NCBI GenBank assembly: GCA_910586765.1 | Contig: CAJUJJ010000001.1 | Span: 1-64,000 of the forward strand | DNA length: 64,000 nt | Direction of reading: 5' to 3' | Origin: an uncultured Clostridia bacterium | GTDB taxonomy: Bacteria > Bacillota > Clostridia > Lachnospirales > Anaerotignaceae | Made by a program: the position numbers and the translations under genes | In this document: piece by piece, positions 8,318 through 16,471 of the stretch | Layout: each line of letters opens with the position of its first letter | Numbering within the stretch: the stretch's first letter is position 1 | The notes under the pieces: generated by a model | What the model was told of the DNA's origin: nothing | The model's database searches: none | What the model saw: only the letters and a program-made list of their open reading frames with translations

Positions 8318-9790
8318 ATGGAAGGAACAAAAGAAACATCAAAAAATGGCTTTAAAAAACTTTTAATAATATATGGCATTATATTTGCCGCATTCATTTT
8401 AATAGGATTTTTAGTACCTGATAATCCAGATGATTTTGGAATACTTACTGTTATTCCAGCGGTATTTATGATTATTTTCATATTTAGAACAAAAAGAATT
8501 GTAGAAGGTCTGACATTAGCAACTATATTATGCTGTATCATGGTACATAAAGGAAATTTTATTCCAGCTTTTGCTGATATTGCACAAGTGGCTATGTTGA
8601 GAGAAGATACTGCTTTCTTGATTATTGTATGTGGTTTGATGGGCAGCCTTGTTGCCTTGATAGAAAAAAATGGTGGTGGATTTGCCTTCGGTGAATTTGT
8701 TGCCTCTAGAGTAAAATCACCTAAATTAGCTCTTTTTGGTACAATGTTATGTTCTGCTCTTTTCTCATTAGATGACTATTTAAGTTCTTTGACTTCTGGT
8801 ATTGCTATGACGCCTGTGAATGACAGATATAAAATTCCAAGAGAAATGACAGCTTATGTTATTGATACAACAGCCGCTCCTATTTCTGTTTTAAATCCTA
8901 TTTCTACATGGGCAGTATTTATAGGCTCTCTTATGGTAGCAAATGGTATTGCAGAAGAAGGTCAGCAATTACCAACTTATATGGCAACTGTACCTTTCAA
9001 TTTTTATGCAATATTTGCACTCCTTGTTATGATATTAACTGTTTTAGGCGTTATTCCTAAAATAGGACCTATGAAAGGAGCATATGAAAGAGTTGCAGCT
9101 GGCGGTCCATTAGCACCTCCAGATTCTGAAAAAATCGATATTCGTTCTGGTAAAGATAGTATCGTTCCAGAAAATCCAAAACTTCGTAATTTCTTTGCAC
9201 CTATATTGATATTAATCGGTGCTGTTGCTTTCTTTGATTTTGATATGCAAAAAGGTATCATAACAGCAATATTTATATGTTTCATATATTTTGTTGCACA
9301 AGGTATGGACCCAGAAGAATTTGCAGACACAGTTGTAGAAGGTCTGAAAAACATGGTTTTACCTATATTACTTATGATACTTGCATTCTGTTTTGCAGAA
9401 GCAAGCCAACAAGTTGGATTTATTGATTATGTTATTGACGTAGCAGTTAGAAATATTACATTACCATTTTTACCTGTAACTGTTTTCTTAGTATTTGCAG
9501 CTACTGAATTTATTATGGGTATTAACTGGGGTATGTACATTATTGCTATTCCTATTGTTGCACCAATCACACTTGCTTTAGGCGGAAATATCGCTGTAAC
9601 AGTTGGTGCGGTAGCAGCAGCAGGTGTTTGGGGAAGCCACTGCTGTTTCTATTCAGACGCAACAATATTAACATCATCTTCAACAGGTTGTAACAACTTT
9701 AGACATGGTATTACACAAATTCCTTATGGTGTAATGGCAGGTATCCTTTCTGCAATATGTTACATCATTTTAGGACATATAATATATTAA
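8318..9790 (+). CDS. NhaC-family Na+/H+ antiporter-type membrane transporter
   Basis: A 490-aa polytopic membrane protein with about 11-12 hydrophobic segments. Two family-typical motifs are visible: SLDDYLSSLTSG in the first half and GVWGSHCCFYSDATILTSSSTGC near the end, the latter resembling the G-x-H-x-S-P-x-S-D-T-x-x-L motif of NhaC antiporters. Members of this family exchange Na+ for H+ or carry amino acids and organic cations by antiport. Its place behind the amine-catabolic genes suggests uptake of the amine or amino acid substrate, or product/ion exchange, but the cargo cannot be read from sequence. An AAAAAGGAGG precedes the ATG, and a terminator follows at 9866-9905. Confidence 0.8.
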   Translation: MEGTKETSKNGFKKLLIIYGIIFAAFILIGFLVPDNPDDFGILTVIPAVFMIIFIFRTKRIVEGLTLATILCCIMVHKGNFIPAFADIAQVAMLREDTAFLIIVCGLMGSLVALIEKNGGGFAFGEFVASRVKSPKLALFGTMLCSALFSLDDYLSSLTSGIAMTPVNDRYKIPREMTAYVIDTTAAPISVLNPISTWAVFIGSLMVANGIAEEGQQLPTYMATVPFNFYAIFALLVMILTVLGVIPKIGPMKGAYERVAAGGPLAPPDSEKIDIRSGKDSIVPENPKLRNFFAPILILIGAVAFFDFDMQKGIITAIFICFIYFVAQGMDPEEFADTVVEGLKNMVLPILLMILAFCFAEASQQVGFIDYVIDVAVRNITLPFLPVTVFLVFAATEFIMGINWGMYIIAIPIVAPITLALGGNIAVTVGAVAAAGVWGSHCCFYSDATILTSSSTGCNNFRHGITQIPYGVMAGILSAICYIILGHIIY

Positions 9791-9858
9791 GAAAATTTTG
9801 TCATATAACTTGATTACATTATTTATTCTACATATAACAAACATACATAATAAAATCA

Positions 9859-9906
9859 CAAAAAAAATACAGACAGTTTTATTTAAAACAATGTCTGTAT
9901 TTTTTT
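9859..9906. terminator. Bidirectional intrinsic terminator
   Basis: AATACAGACA (9866-9875) pairs perfectly with TGTCTGTATT (9892-9901), with an inner GTTTT/AAAAC pairing. It is flanked by an A-run on the left and a T-run on the right, so it serves both the transporter gene and the convergent ppk1. Confidence 0.85.
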
Positions 9907-9936
9907 ACGGTTTGTTTATTTCACACAAAAGCTTTT

Positions 9937-12207
9937 TTATCTTTTTCTGTTTCGACTGCTTCTTCTATATCTTTTTGCCTTTTTATTATATTTTTGTTGT
10001 TGCATTGTTTCTAATGTTTGTGTAGTTTCTTCTTCTGTTGCTTCTGCTGCTTGTTCCCATGACTTTTCTGTTACTTCTGCCATTTCTTTGTCTTCTATTA
10101 TAAAATCTTCTTCATTATATTGTTGTTCTTCTTCTTCTTTTTTTACCAATCCATTCCCTGCCATATCATATGCTTGTTCATAAAAATATTCTTGAGAATT
10201 TAATTGTCTTATTGCTTTTTTTAGTTTTTGATATTTGCCATCTGGCATTTGTTCTCTTGCTTTGACATTATCTTGAAGCATTGTTTGAAACATTGTTCTA
10301 ATTCTATTTTTAATGTCATCATCATATATTGGTACTGCTACCTCTAAACGGCGTACAGTATTCCTTGTCATCAAATCTGCTGAAGAAATATACATTTTTT
10401 CCTCTTTATCTTTTCCGAATATATAAATGCGAGAATGTTCCAAATATCTTCCTACAATACTTATTATTCTAATATTATCTGTATATCCTTCTATTTTAGA
10501 ACGCAAGCAACAAATTCCTCTTACAATCATATCTATTTTTACACCTGCACGAGATGCTTTTATTAATTGGTTCATAATTTTTTTGTCTGTTAAAGAGTTT
10601 ATTTTAATGCCAATATACGCATCTTCTCCTCTTTTTGCTTTTTCTGTTTCTCTTTCTATCAATTCAATGACTTTATTTTGAAGGCATTTTGGTGCAACCA
10701 TTAAATGTTCTACATTTTCTACAACTTCTCCTAATGCAATGGCTTGAAAAACACTTGATGCTTCTTGTCCAATATCTGGATTTGCTGTAATGAGAGAAAG
10801 GTCTGTATATAATTTTGCTGTATTTTCATTATAATTGCCTGTACCAATTTGTGTAATATATTCAATTTTGCCTTCTTTTTTCATTGTAATTAAACACAAC
10901 TTAGAATGTACTTTTAAATCATCTAATCCATATATCACGTGACAGCCTGCTTCTTCTAATCTTCTTGACCATTCAATGTTATTTTCTTCATCAAATCTTG
11001 CTTTTAATTCTACCAATACATCTACTTGTTTTCCATTTTCTACTGCCTCAATTAACGCACTTACAATTTTACTTGATTTTGCTAAACGATATAATGTCAT
11101 TTTGATAGAAACAACATTTGGGTCAACTGCTGCCTCACTGAGCAAGTGTAAAAATGGTCTCATACTTTCATAAGGATAAGAAAGTAATCTATCTTTTTTT
11201 TCAATTTGCTCTATCATATATTGCCTATTGTTAAAAGAAGCAGAATTTTGTGGTACTCTTTTATCAAAAAACAACTCTCCTTTTGCTCTCAAATAATCTC
11301 TAATATTTGACACAAAAGATAAATCAATAGGTGCGTGAGAATAAAATGTCTGTTCTTTTTTTAATTTCATATATTCACAAAGCCTTGCTACAGTAGTACC
11401 ATCTAATTCTCTTGTATGCTCTAAACGCACAGGGGACAATTTCCTTCTACGTTTTACTACCTCTGCCATGTGTTCTCTATAATCTAAATCTTCATCATAA
11501 ATTTGTTCTGCATCAATATCTGCATTTCTTGTAATACGTATTAATGATTTTGCACTAATTTTATAACTTTTAAATACTTTAGGCAAAAAGTGCAATATCA
11601 GTTCCTCAGCAAGCATAAAACTTCCTTTTCTGGAAGGAATTTCGATTAGTCTTTCAAATACACCTGTATTACATGGTATTATTCCAATTTTTTCCTTCTC
11701 GTTTTTGGTACTTAACACTGCTGCTGCATAAATATCTTTATTTTTCAAAAATGGAAAGGGTTGTTTTTTTCCTACTACAATGCTAGAAAGCAAAGGAGCA
11801 ATTTCTTTTTCAAAATATCTCTCCAAATATTCTGCATCTTTTTTAGACAATGACTGAAAATTGATGATATGAACACCTTCTTTTTCTAACCCTTGAAGCA
11901 GTTCTTCATATATTTTATCTTTTTTGTCTCCTAATTCTTTACAACGTTTTAATATCGCTTCAATTTGCTGTTGTGCTGTCATATTTGTTTTATTATCTTT
12001 TGTATCTTCTGATAAAAGCATTTGGTCACGCAAAGAACCAACCCTTACCATAAAAAATTCATCTAAATTACTTTGAAAAATAGACAAAAAAGAAAGTCTT
12101 TCGCAAAGAGGTACATTTTTATCCTCTGCCTCCTCTAATACTCTCTCATTAAATTGCAGCCAAGACAATTCCCTATTTTGAAAACAAATTCTTTTTTCCT
12201 CTTTCAT
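9937..12207 (-). CDS. ppk1: Polyphosphate kinase 1
   Basis: A 756-aa Ppk1 that polymerises the gamma-phosphate of ATP into polyphosphate. The N-terminal domain starts with the typical NRELSWLQFNERVLEEA. The two histidines expected at the phosphorylation site are present: H434 in LKVHSKLCLI and H591 in LEHSRIYIFGKD, almost the same positions as H435 and H592 of the E. coli enzyme. Compared with the usual length near 690 aa, it carries an extra C-terminal tail of about 65-70 residues. The tail is Glu/Gln-rich (690-740) and ends in a basic KKAKRYRRSSRNRKR-type stretch. It is transcribed towards the catabolic block and shares the terminator at 9859-9906. Confidence 0.95.
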   Translation of the reverse strand: MKEEKRICFQNRELSWLQFNERVLEEAEDKNVPLCERLSFLSIFQSNLDEFFMVRVGSLRDQMLLSEDTKDNKTNMTAQQQIEAILKRCKELGDKKDKIYEELLQGLEKEGVHIINFQSLSKKDAEYLERYFEKEIAPLLSSIVVGKKQPFPFLKNKDIYAAAVLSTKNEKEKIGIIPCNTGVFERLIEIPSRKGSFMLAEELILHFLPKVFKSYKISAKSLIRITRNADIDAEQIYDEDLDYREHMAEVVKRRRKLSPVRLEHTRELDGTTVARLCEYMKLKKEQTFYSHAPIDLSFVSNIRDYLRAKGELFFDKRVPQNSASFNNRQYMIEQIEKKDRLLSYPYESMRPFLHLLSEAAVDPNVVSIKMTLYRLAKSSKIVSALIEAVENGKQVDVLVELKARFDEENNIEWSRRLEEAGCHVIYGLDDLKVHSKLCLITMKKEGKIEYITQIGTGNYNENTAKLYTDLSLITANPDIGQEASSVFQAIALGEVVENVEHLMVAPKCLQNKVIELIERETEKAKRGEDAYIGIKINSLTDKKIMNQLIKASRAGVKIDMIVRGICCLRSKIEGYTDNIRIISIVGRYLEHSRIYIFGKDKEEKMYISSADLMTRNTVRRLEVAVPIYDDDIKNRIRTMFQTMLQDNVKAREQMPDGKYQKLKKAIRQLNSQEYFYEQAYDMAGNGLVKKEEEEQQYNEEDFIIEDKEMAEVTEKSWEQAAEATEEETTQTLETMQQQKYNKKAKRYRRSSRNRKR

Positions 12208-12404
12208 ATTTTTTCCCCCTCTTATTCTATTATTACTATATTTATGGTATTGTGCAATAGTACAATATGCTTATTATATTTATAAATTACCCATATAATC
12301 ATACCATATATTTTGTTGATAGGAAATGCTATTTTTATATATTCTATGGACAAACATTATATATGTTTCTATTTCATATCATATTTATTTCATACTGCTT
12401 TTTG

Positions 12405-12935
12405 CTAATATTCTAATCCCTTTACAGCTTTTATTCCTTTTTGATAATAATGTTTTACACATTTCATTTCTGTTACTAAATCTGCATACTCTATCAATTT
12501 TTTGCTTGCATTTCTTCCTGTTAGTACAATATCCATTGTGTTTTTTGTATTTTGAAGCACTGCAATCAAATCATCTTCTGTAAAAAAATCAGACACACAA
12601 ACTGTTTTCATACAAAATACATTTACAATTTCATCTAATATTACCATATCATATTTCCCACAAAGCAATATTTTTTTACACAGTTGCCATGCTTTTTGAA
12701 TACATTCTTTTTGTTGCTGAGGCGTTTTTGTCCAAGAATATCCTATTCCCGTCTGATACAATTCTAAATTTAATTTTTTAAGTAATTTTATTTCTCCGCT
12801 TTCTGTATCAGGCGATTTTAAAAACTGTATCATGCAAACCTTTTTTTCCCACCCTAACGCCCTAATACACAATCCTATTGCTGCTGTTGTTTTTCCTTTT
12901 CCCTGTCCTGTATACAATAATATCATTTTTCTCAC
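12405..12935 (-). CDS. cobO: Cob(I)yrinic acid a,c-diamide adenosyltransferase
   Basis: A 176-aa CobO/BtuR-type corrinoid adenosyltransferase, which attaches the 5'-deoxyadenosyl group to cob(I)alamin or its precursors to make coenzyme B12. The P-loop YTGQGKGKTTAAIG lies at residues 8-21. The family segments QFLKSP and VILDEIVN follow, with LTGRNASKKLIEYADLVTEMK near the C-terminus. Length is normal. It lies alone between ppk1 and a divergent gene for a His-rich protein; no other cobalamin genes are in the window. I see no cobalamin riboswitch. Confidence 0.93.
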   Translation of the reverse strand: MRKMILLYTGQGKGKTTAAIGLCIRALGWEKKVCMIQFLKSPDTESGEIKLLKKLNLELYQTGIGYSWTKTPQQQKECIQKAWQLCKKILLCGKYDMVILDEIVNVFCMKTVCVSDFFTEDDLIAVLQNTKNTMDIVLTGRNASKKLIEYADLVTEMKCVKHYYQKGIKAVKGLEY

Positions 12936-12971
12936 CTCTTTATCATTTTCCCAATCTTTTTATGAAAGTCA

Positions 12972-13000
12972 TTGTATCTATATTATTTTTGCTTTATAAT
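12972..13000 (+). promoter_or_regulatory. Promoter for the His-tail protein gene
   Basis: TTGTAT at 12972-12977, a 17-bp spacer and a perfect TATAAT at 12995-13000. A perfect 10-bp palindrome, TGTAATTACA, lies at 13014-13023 just downstream and could be an operator. Confidence 0.55.
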
Positions 13001-13048
13001 AGAAAAAAATCAATGTAATTACAATATCATATGAAAGGAGATTTTTTT

Positions 13049-14590
13049 TTGTCAAATTACATTTTAGAAGAAAAAATAAAAACACTCTCTACACAATACA
13101 TTGAACAGCAAGCTACAGCAAGTCTTTTGTTGCTTTTAATGAGTGCTTTAGACAGAGAATATCAAAAAACAGATATTCATTATACCATACACAATGATAT
13201 TTTAGACTTACAAAATACAATCAAACAGTATATTATACAGTTTCAGGAGATATTAGATGACGATGATGAAAAAGTACGTCTTTCTGCATTAGAAGATTGT
13301 ATTCATTTAAAAAAGAAATTACTTTCTATTTATGAAAATATATATCAATATACTTCTTTATGGAATATCCATTATACCAGAATTGGAGATGAAGTTGCTA
13401 TTAGAAAATACAAAGAAGAAAATATTTCTCAAAAAAAAGTGGAATGGGAAATTTTTTATTTAGATTGTATGGAATTTTTACAAACTGCCGAAGATGTTCT
13501 AACACAAAAAAACAGAATAGGACAGCTTTTAAAATGTATTCCTTTTCAAATAGCACGCTCTAAATATTATGATATGATAAAACAAAGTTTACAATACTCT
13601 TTTAGTGGTGAGTCAGAACAATTTATTTCTTATTCTTTAAATACTTTTTTTAATATTATTTTTCCTGAAAAAAGTAAATATTATGGAAAATATTTTACAG
13701 AATTATCACAGTGGCTTTCTTCTCGACAAAGTATCGTGCCAAGTGAATTATCCGATGAAGCATTAAATGAAGAATACAGTGATTTTAATTCTGTTTTTGA
13801 AAATTTAGAGAATATAGAAGATATGTTCAGTTGTCTTTTTAATGACATTAATTCACTGATATTACTTTTTTATTTGGGATATTCTTTTTCAGAACTCACT
13901 GAAAAAGACGTTAGTCATGCCGACCTATATCATACCGTATGTGAAATGTTTAATGGAGAATTATCTGAAACAGAAAAAGAGGCTTATTTAGAGCAAGTTA
14001 GAAATTCTTTGGAAAATGCTGTGGAACCTATTATTGACAAAGCAAACGATATTGGCCATGAAGAAATCAAGTATATGAAAAAAATAAATGATTTTTCAGA
14101 ATTAAGTGATGATACTAAAAAAATACTATTGACAGAAGATTTTATTCGTAGTTGTTATTATGGTGACTTAAATGAAGAATTATTTCACTTTGATACACCT
14201 CAAGACCAGCCCCCTGCTTCCCAAGAATGGAAACAAAAAGCATTTGATGATTTTATATCTCATATCAAAGAAGCATTTTCTGTTATGCCTGTCGCTGCCA
14301 GAAAGGCAACTATGCAATTATTTTTAGGTGTTTTGCCTCCTATGATGACAGTAGAAGAAACTATTTTTATGATAAAAAATGCTATAGAAAATGCTCAAAC
14401 ATTTGAACAAAAAATACTTATTGTAGATAAAGTGGGCATGATATTTGAAGGACACGGTTTTCAATGTAGTAGCCAATTAGACCAGCATTGTGACTGTGGA
14501 CATGACCACCACCATGAACATCATCATCACGATTGTAATTGCGGACACGACCACCATGAACATCATCATCATAACCATCACCATCATTAA
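13049..14590 (+). CDS. Uncharacterised helical protein with His/Cys-rich metal-binding tail
   Basis: I do not recognise the family. The start is placed at TTG 13049 (MSNYILEEKIKT), because the AAAGGAG ribosome-binding site at 13034-13040 sits 8 nt before it and would be inside the gene if the ATG at 13031 were used. The product is 513 aa. It is mostly acidic and probably alpha-helical, with no membrane segment and no signal peptide. The last 35 residues hold two CxCGHDHH units followed by runs of His, more than 20 histidines in all, like the metal-binding tails of nickel or cobalt chaperones. It is divergent from cobO. Metal storage or delivery is plausible but unproven. Confidence 0.75.
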   Translation: MSNYILEEKIKTLSTQYIEQQATASLLLLLMSALDREYQKTDIHYTIHNDILDLQNTIKQYIIQFQEILDDDDEKVRLSALEDCIHLKKKLLSIYENIYQYTSLWNIHYTRIGDEVAIRKYKEENISQKKVEWEIFYLDCMEFLQTAEDVLTQKNRIGQLLKCIPFQIARSKYYDMIKQSLQYSFSGESEQFISYSLNTFFNIIFPEKSKYYGKYFTELSQWLSSRQSIVPSELSDEALNEEYSDFNSVFENLENIEDMFSCLFNDINSLILLFYLGYSFSELTEKDVSHADLYHTVCEMFNGELSETEKEAYLEQVRNSLENAVEPIIDKANDIGHEEIKYMKKINDFSELSDDTKKILLTEDFIRSCYYGDLNEELFHFDTPQDQPPASQEWKQKAFDDFISHIKEAFSVMPVAARKATMQLFLGVLPPMMTVEETIFMIKNAIENAQTFEQKILIVDKVGMIFEGHGFQCSSQLDQHCDCGHDHHHEHHHHDCNCGHDHHEHHHHNHHHH

Positions 14591-14615
14591 ATAATATAAA
14601 AGGAGGTAATATAAT

Positions 14616-14984
14616 ATGGATTTTACATTTAACCATTACAACTATAATGTATTAGATTTACAAAAAAGTATGCAATTTTATGAAAACGCCTTAGGTTTAA
14701 AAGAGGTAAGAAGAAAAGAAGCAGAAGACGGCAGTTATATACTTGTTTATTTAGGAGATGGCAAAACAGATTTTACATTAGAATTAACTTGGCTGCGTGA
14801 CAGAAAAGAGCCATACAATTTAGGCGAAAATGAATTTCATTTAGCATTCGTAACACAAGATTTTGAAGCAGCACACCAAAAACACAAAGAAATGGGTTGT
14901 ATTTGTTTTGAAAATCCTACTATGGGTATCTATTTTATAAATGACCCTGATAATTACTGGTTAGAAATTGTTCCTGCAAAATAA
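14616..14984 (+). CDS. gloA: VOC-family (glyoxalase I-like) protein
   Basis: A 122-aa vicinal-oxygen-chelate protein with two beta-alpha-beta-beta-beta units. The four metal-ligand positions of glyoxalase I are filled: H7, E56 (LELTW), H75 (FHLAF) and E117 (WLEIV), so it may be an active lactoylglutathione-lyase-type enzyme acting on methylglyoxal adducts. Other VOC enzymes cannot be excluded. It is 25 bp downstream of the His-tail protein gene behind AAAGGAGG, so the two are likely co-transcribed. The terminator at 14991-15029 ends the unit. Confidence 0.8.
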   Translation: MDFTFNHYNYNVLDLQKSMQFYENALGLKEVRRKEAEDGSYILVYLGDGKTDFTLELTWLRDRKEPYNLGENEFHLAFVTQDFEAAHQKHKEMGCICFENPTMGIYFINDPDNYWLEIVPAK

Positions 14985-14990
14985 TACCAA

Positions 14991-15029
14991 AACTCCTCTT
15001 ACTTTAATATAAGAGGAGTTATTTTTTTT
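14991..15029 (+). terminator. Intrinsic terminator
   Basis: AACTCCTCTTA (14991-15001) pairs perfectly with TAAGAGGAGTT (15010-15020), followed by ATTTTTTTT. It overlaps the 3' end of the convergent DUF2085 gene. Confidence 0.85.
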
Positions 15030-15367
15030 ACTAATTCCCATAATATAAAATGAATATGAAGCAAAAATGATACTACTACAATACCAAAAAATACTCCTGT
15101 AAAAAATCGTAAAGCATTATTACTAAACCATTTTGTTTTTAACTGTAATGTGCCATCTATCACCAAAGGCATTGCAAATACAATGCACCAGCCCCAACTA
15201 GCATACCAATGCAATGATAAAAACAATAAACATTCCAATATCATTCCTACTAATTCACCAGTACATCTAGCACAAATGGGAAATTGTTTTCCTTTCCAAA
15301 AAAAAGAACGAGCAGGCAAACTATGACAACCAAAAAATATTTTTAAAAAAAATCCTATTTTTTTCAT
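14999..15367 (-). CDS. DUF2085 family membrane protein
   Basis: A 122-aa integral membrane protein. The N-terminal CHSLPARSFFWKGKQFPICARCTGE segment carries the Cys/His pattern typical of DUF2085. Three or more hydrophobic helices follow. The function of the family is unknown. It is the most downstream gene of a minus-strand group with three zinc-ribbon proteins, 16 bp after the last of them. Confidence 0.75.
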   Translation of the reverse strand: MKKIGFFLKIFFGCHSLPARSFFWKGKQFPICARCTGELVGMILECLLFLSLHWYASWGWCIVFAMPLVIDGTLQLKTKWFSNNALRFFTGVFFGIVVVSFLLHIHFILWELVKKITPLILK

Positions 15368-15383
15368 ATTTCTATTCTCTTAA

Positions 15384-15689
15384 TTAATAAGGAACTCCAT
15401 TTATAAACAGTATGCTATATACTAAAAAATAAAATGCAATAGGCAATACTGTACCTAATACAAATCCGATTATTGCACCGATACCTGCTTTTTTACCGCT
15501 CTCAGGTTTGGTATCTCTCCACACAATATACAATATCAATCCCACAATAGGAAAACAACAGCCTAATACACTCCACCATGTACTTCCATCATCTTGTTGT
15601 ATGATTTGATTTTGATTTACTGGTGTATTACAATATGGACATTGTACTAAATTGTTATCTATTTCTTTACCACAGTTTCTACAATACAT
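15384..15689 (-). CDS. Zinc-ribbon membrane protein, copy 3 of a tandem triplet
   Basis: A 101-aa protein opening with a zinc ribbon, CRNCGKEIDNNLVQCPYCNTPV (C-x2-C then C-x2-C), a short linker, then two hydrophobic helices separated by a basic RDTKPESGKKAG loop. The N-terminal 22 residues are nearly identical to those of the next two genes, so it belongs to a local gene triplication. The spacing to its neighbour is 19 bp. Function unknown; such small proteins are usually membrane-associated with the ribbon in the cytoplasm. Confidence 0.8.
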   Translation of the reverse strand: MYCRNCGKEIDNNLVQCPYCNTPVNQNQIIQQDDGSTWWSVLGCCFPIVGLILYIVWRDTKPESGKKAGIGAIIGFVLGTVLPIAFYFLVYSILFINGVPY

Positions 15690-15708
15690 ATTTTTTCACT
15701 TTCCTTAT

Positions 15709-16011
15709 TTATAATCCATAACTTGCAAAGGCTAATATAATCATAAACAAATAAAATAATATAGGAATTAATACACTTAATACAAATCCAATTAATGCAC
15801 CAATACCTGCCTTTTTACCACTTTTAGGTTTGGTATCTTTCCATACTATGTACAACACCAATCCTGCAATAGGAACACAACAGCCTAATACACTCCACCA
15901 TGTACTTCCGTTATCCTCTACTACTGTTTGACCTTGCATTACTGGTGTATTGCAATATGGACATTGTGCTAAATTATTATCTATTTCTTTACCACAGTTT
16001 CTGCAATACAT
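15709..16011 (-). CDS. Zinc-ribbon membrane protein, copy 2 of a tandem triplet
   Basis: A 100-aa paralogue with the same layout: ribbon CRNCGKEIDNNLAQCPYCNTPV, linker VMQGQTVVEDNGSTWWS, first helix with LGCCVPIAGLVLYIVW, a basic loop KDTKPKSGKKAG, then a second helix. It is closest to copy 1 in its first 45 residues, which suggests recent duplication. Function unknown. Confidence 0.8.
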   Translation of the reverse strand: MYCRNCGKEIDNNLAQCPYCNTPVMQGQTVVEDNGSTWWSVLGCCVPIAGLVLYIVWKDTKPKSGKKAGIGALIGFVLSVLIPILFYLFMIILAFASYGL

Positions 16012-16030
16012 ATTTTTTCATCTTCCTTTT

Positions 16031-16324
16031 TTACAACAATTCATAACTTATAAAGGCTAAAATAATTATAAGTAAATAGACAAATATAGGAAGTAATACT
16101 CCTATTAATGCACCTATACCTGCTTCTTTACTGCTTTTAGGCTTGGTATCTTTCCATACTATGTATAATATCAATCCCACAATGGGAAAACAGCAGCCTA
16201 AAATACTCCACCATGCACCTCCGTTATCCTCTACCACTGTTTGACCTTGCATTACTGGTGTATTACAATAAGGGCATTGTGCTAAATTATTATCTATTTC
16301 TTTACCACAGTTTCTGCAATACAT
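16031..16324 (-). CDS. Zinc-ribbon membrane protein, copy 1 of a tandem triplet
   Basis: A 97-aa paralogue and the first gene of the triplet in transcription order, preceded by AGGGGAGA 4 nt before the ATG. It has the same four-cysteine ribbon and two-helix layout. The loop reads KDTKPKSSKEAG and the C-terminus is slightly shorter. It lies downstream of valS but is separated from it by the terminator at 16416-16456, so the triplet plus DUF2085 form their own unit. Confidence 0.8.
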   Translation of the reverse strand: MYCRNCGKEIDNNLAQCPYCNTPVMQGQTVVEDNGGAWWSILGCCFPIVGLILYIVWKDTKPKSSKEAGIGALIGVLLPIFVYLLIIILAFISYELL

Positions 16325-16415
16325 AAAATCTCCCCTCTTTAATTCTCCTTTTTACTATTCCATAATAATTATAGCAATAATTATCGTTCTAATCAATGCT
16401 TTTACTTTGTACAGC

Positions 16416-16456
16416 AAAAATAGCAGAGAACATTTTTTTATTTCTCTGCTATTTTT
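16416..16456. terminator. Intrinsic terminator after valS
   Basis: AAAAATAGCAGAGAA (16416-16430) pairs perfectly with TTCTCTGCTATTTTT (16442-16456), a 15-bp stem whose ends form the U-tract on either strand. It lies 16 bp after the valS stop codon. Confidence 0.85.
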
Positions 16457-16471
16457 ATCATTTATATATTA

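Noticed and set aside
9798..10025. 75-codon plus-strand frame after the transporter gene
   Set aside because: It includes the bidirectional terminator and the antisense of ppk1; no start signal.
14487..14587. CAT/CAC-rich run considered as a simple-sequence repeat
   Set aside because: It is in frame and encodes the His-rich tail; the units are irregular, so it is coding and not an independent repeat element.
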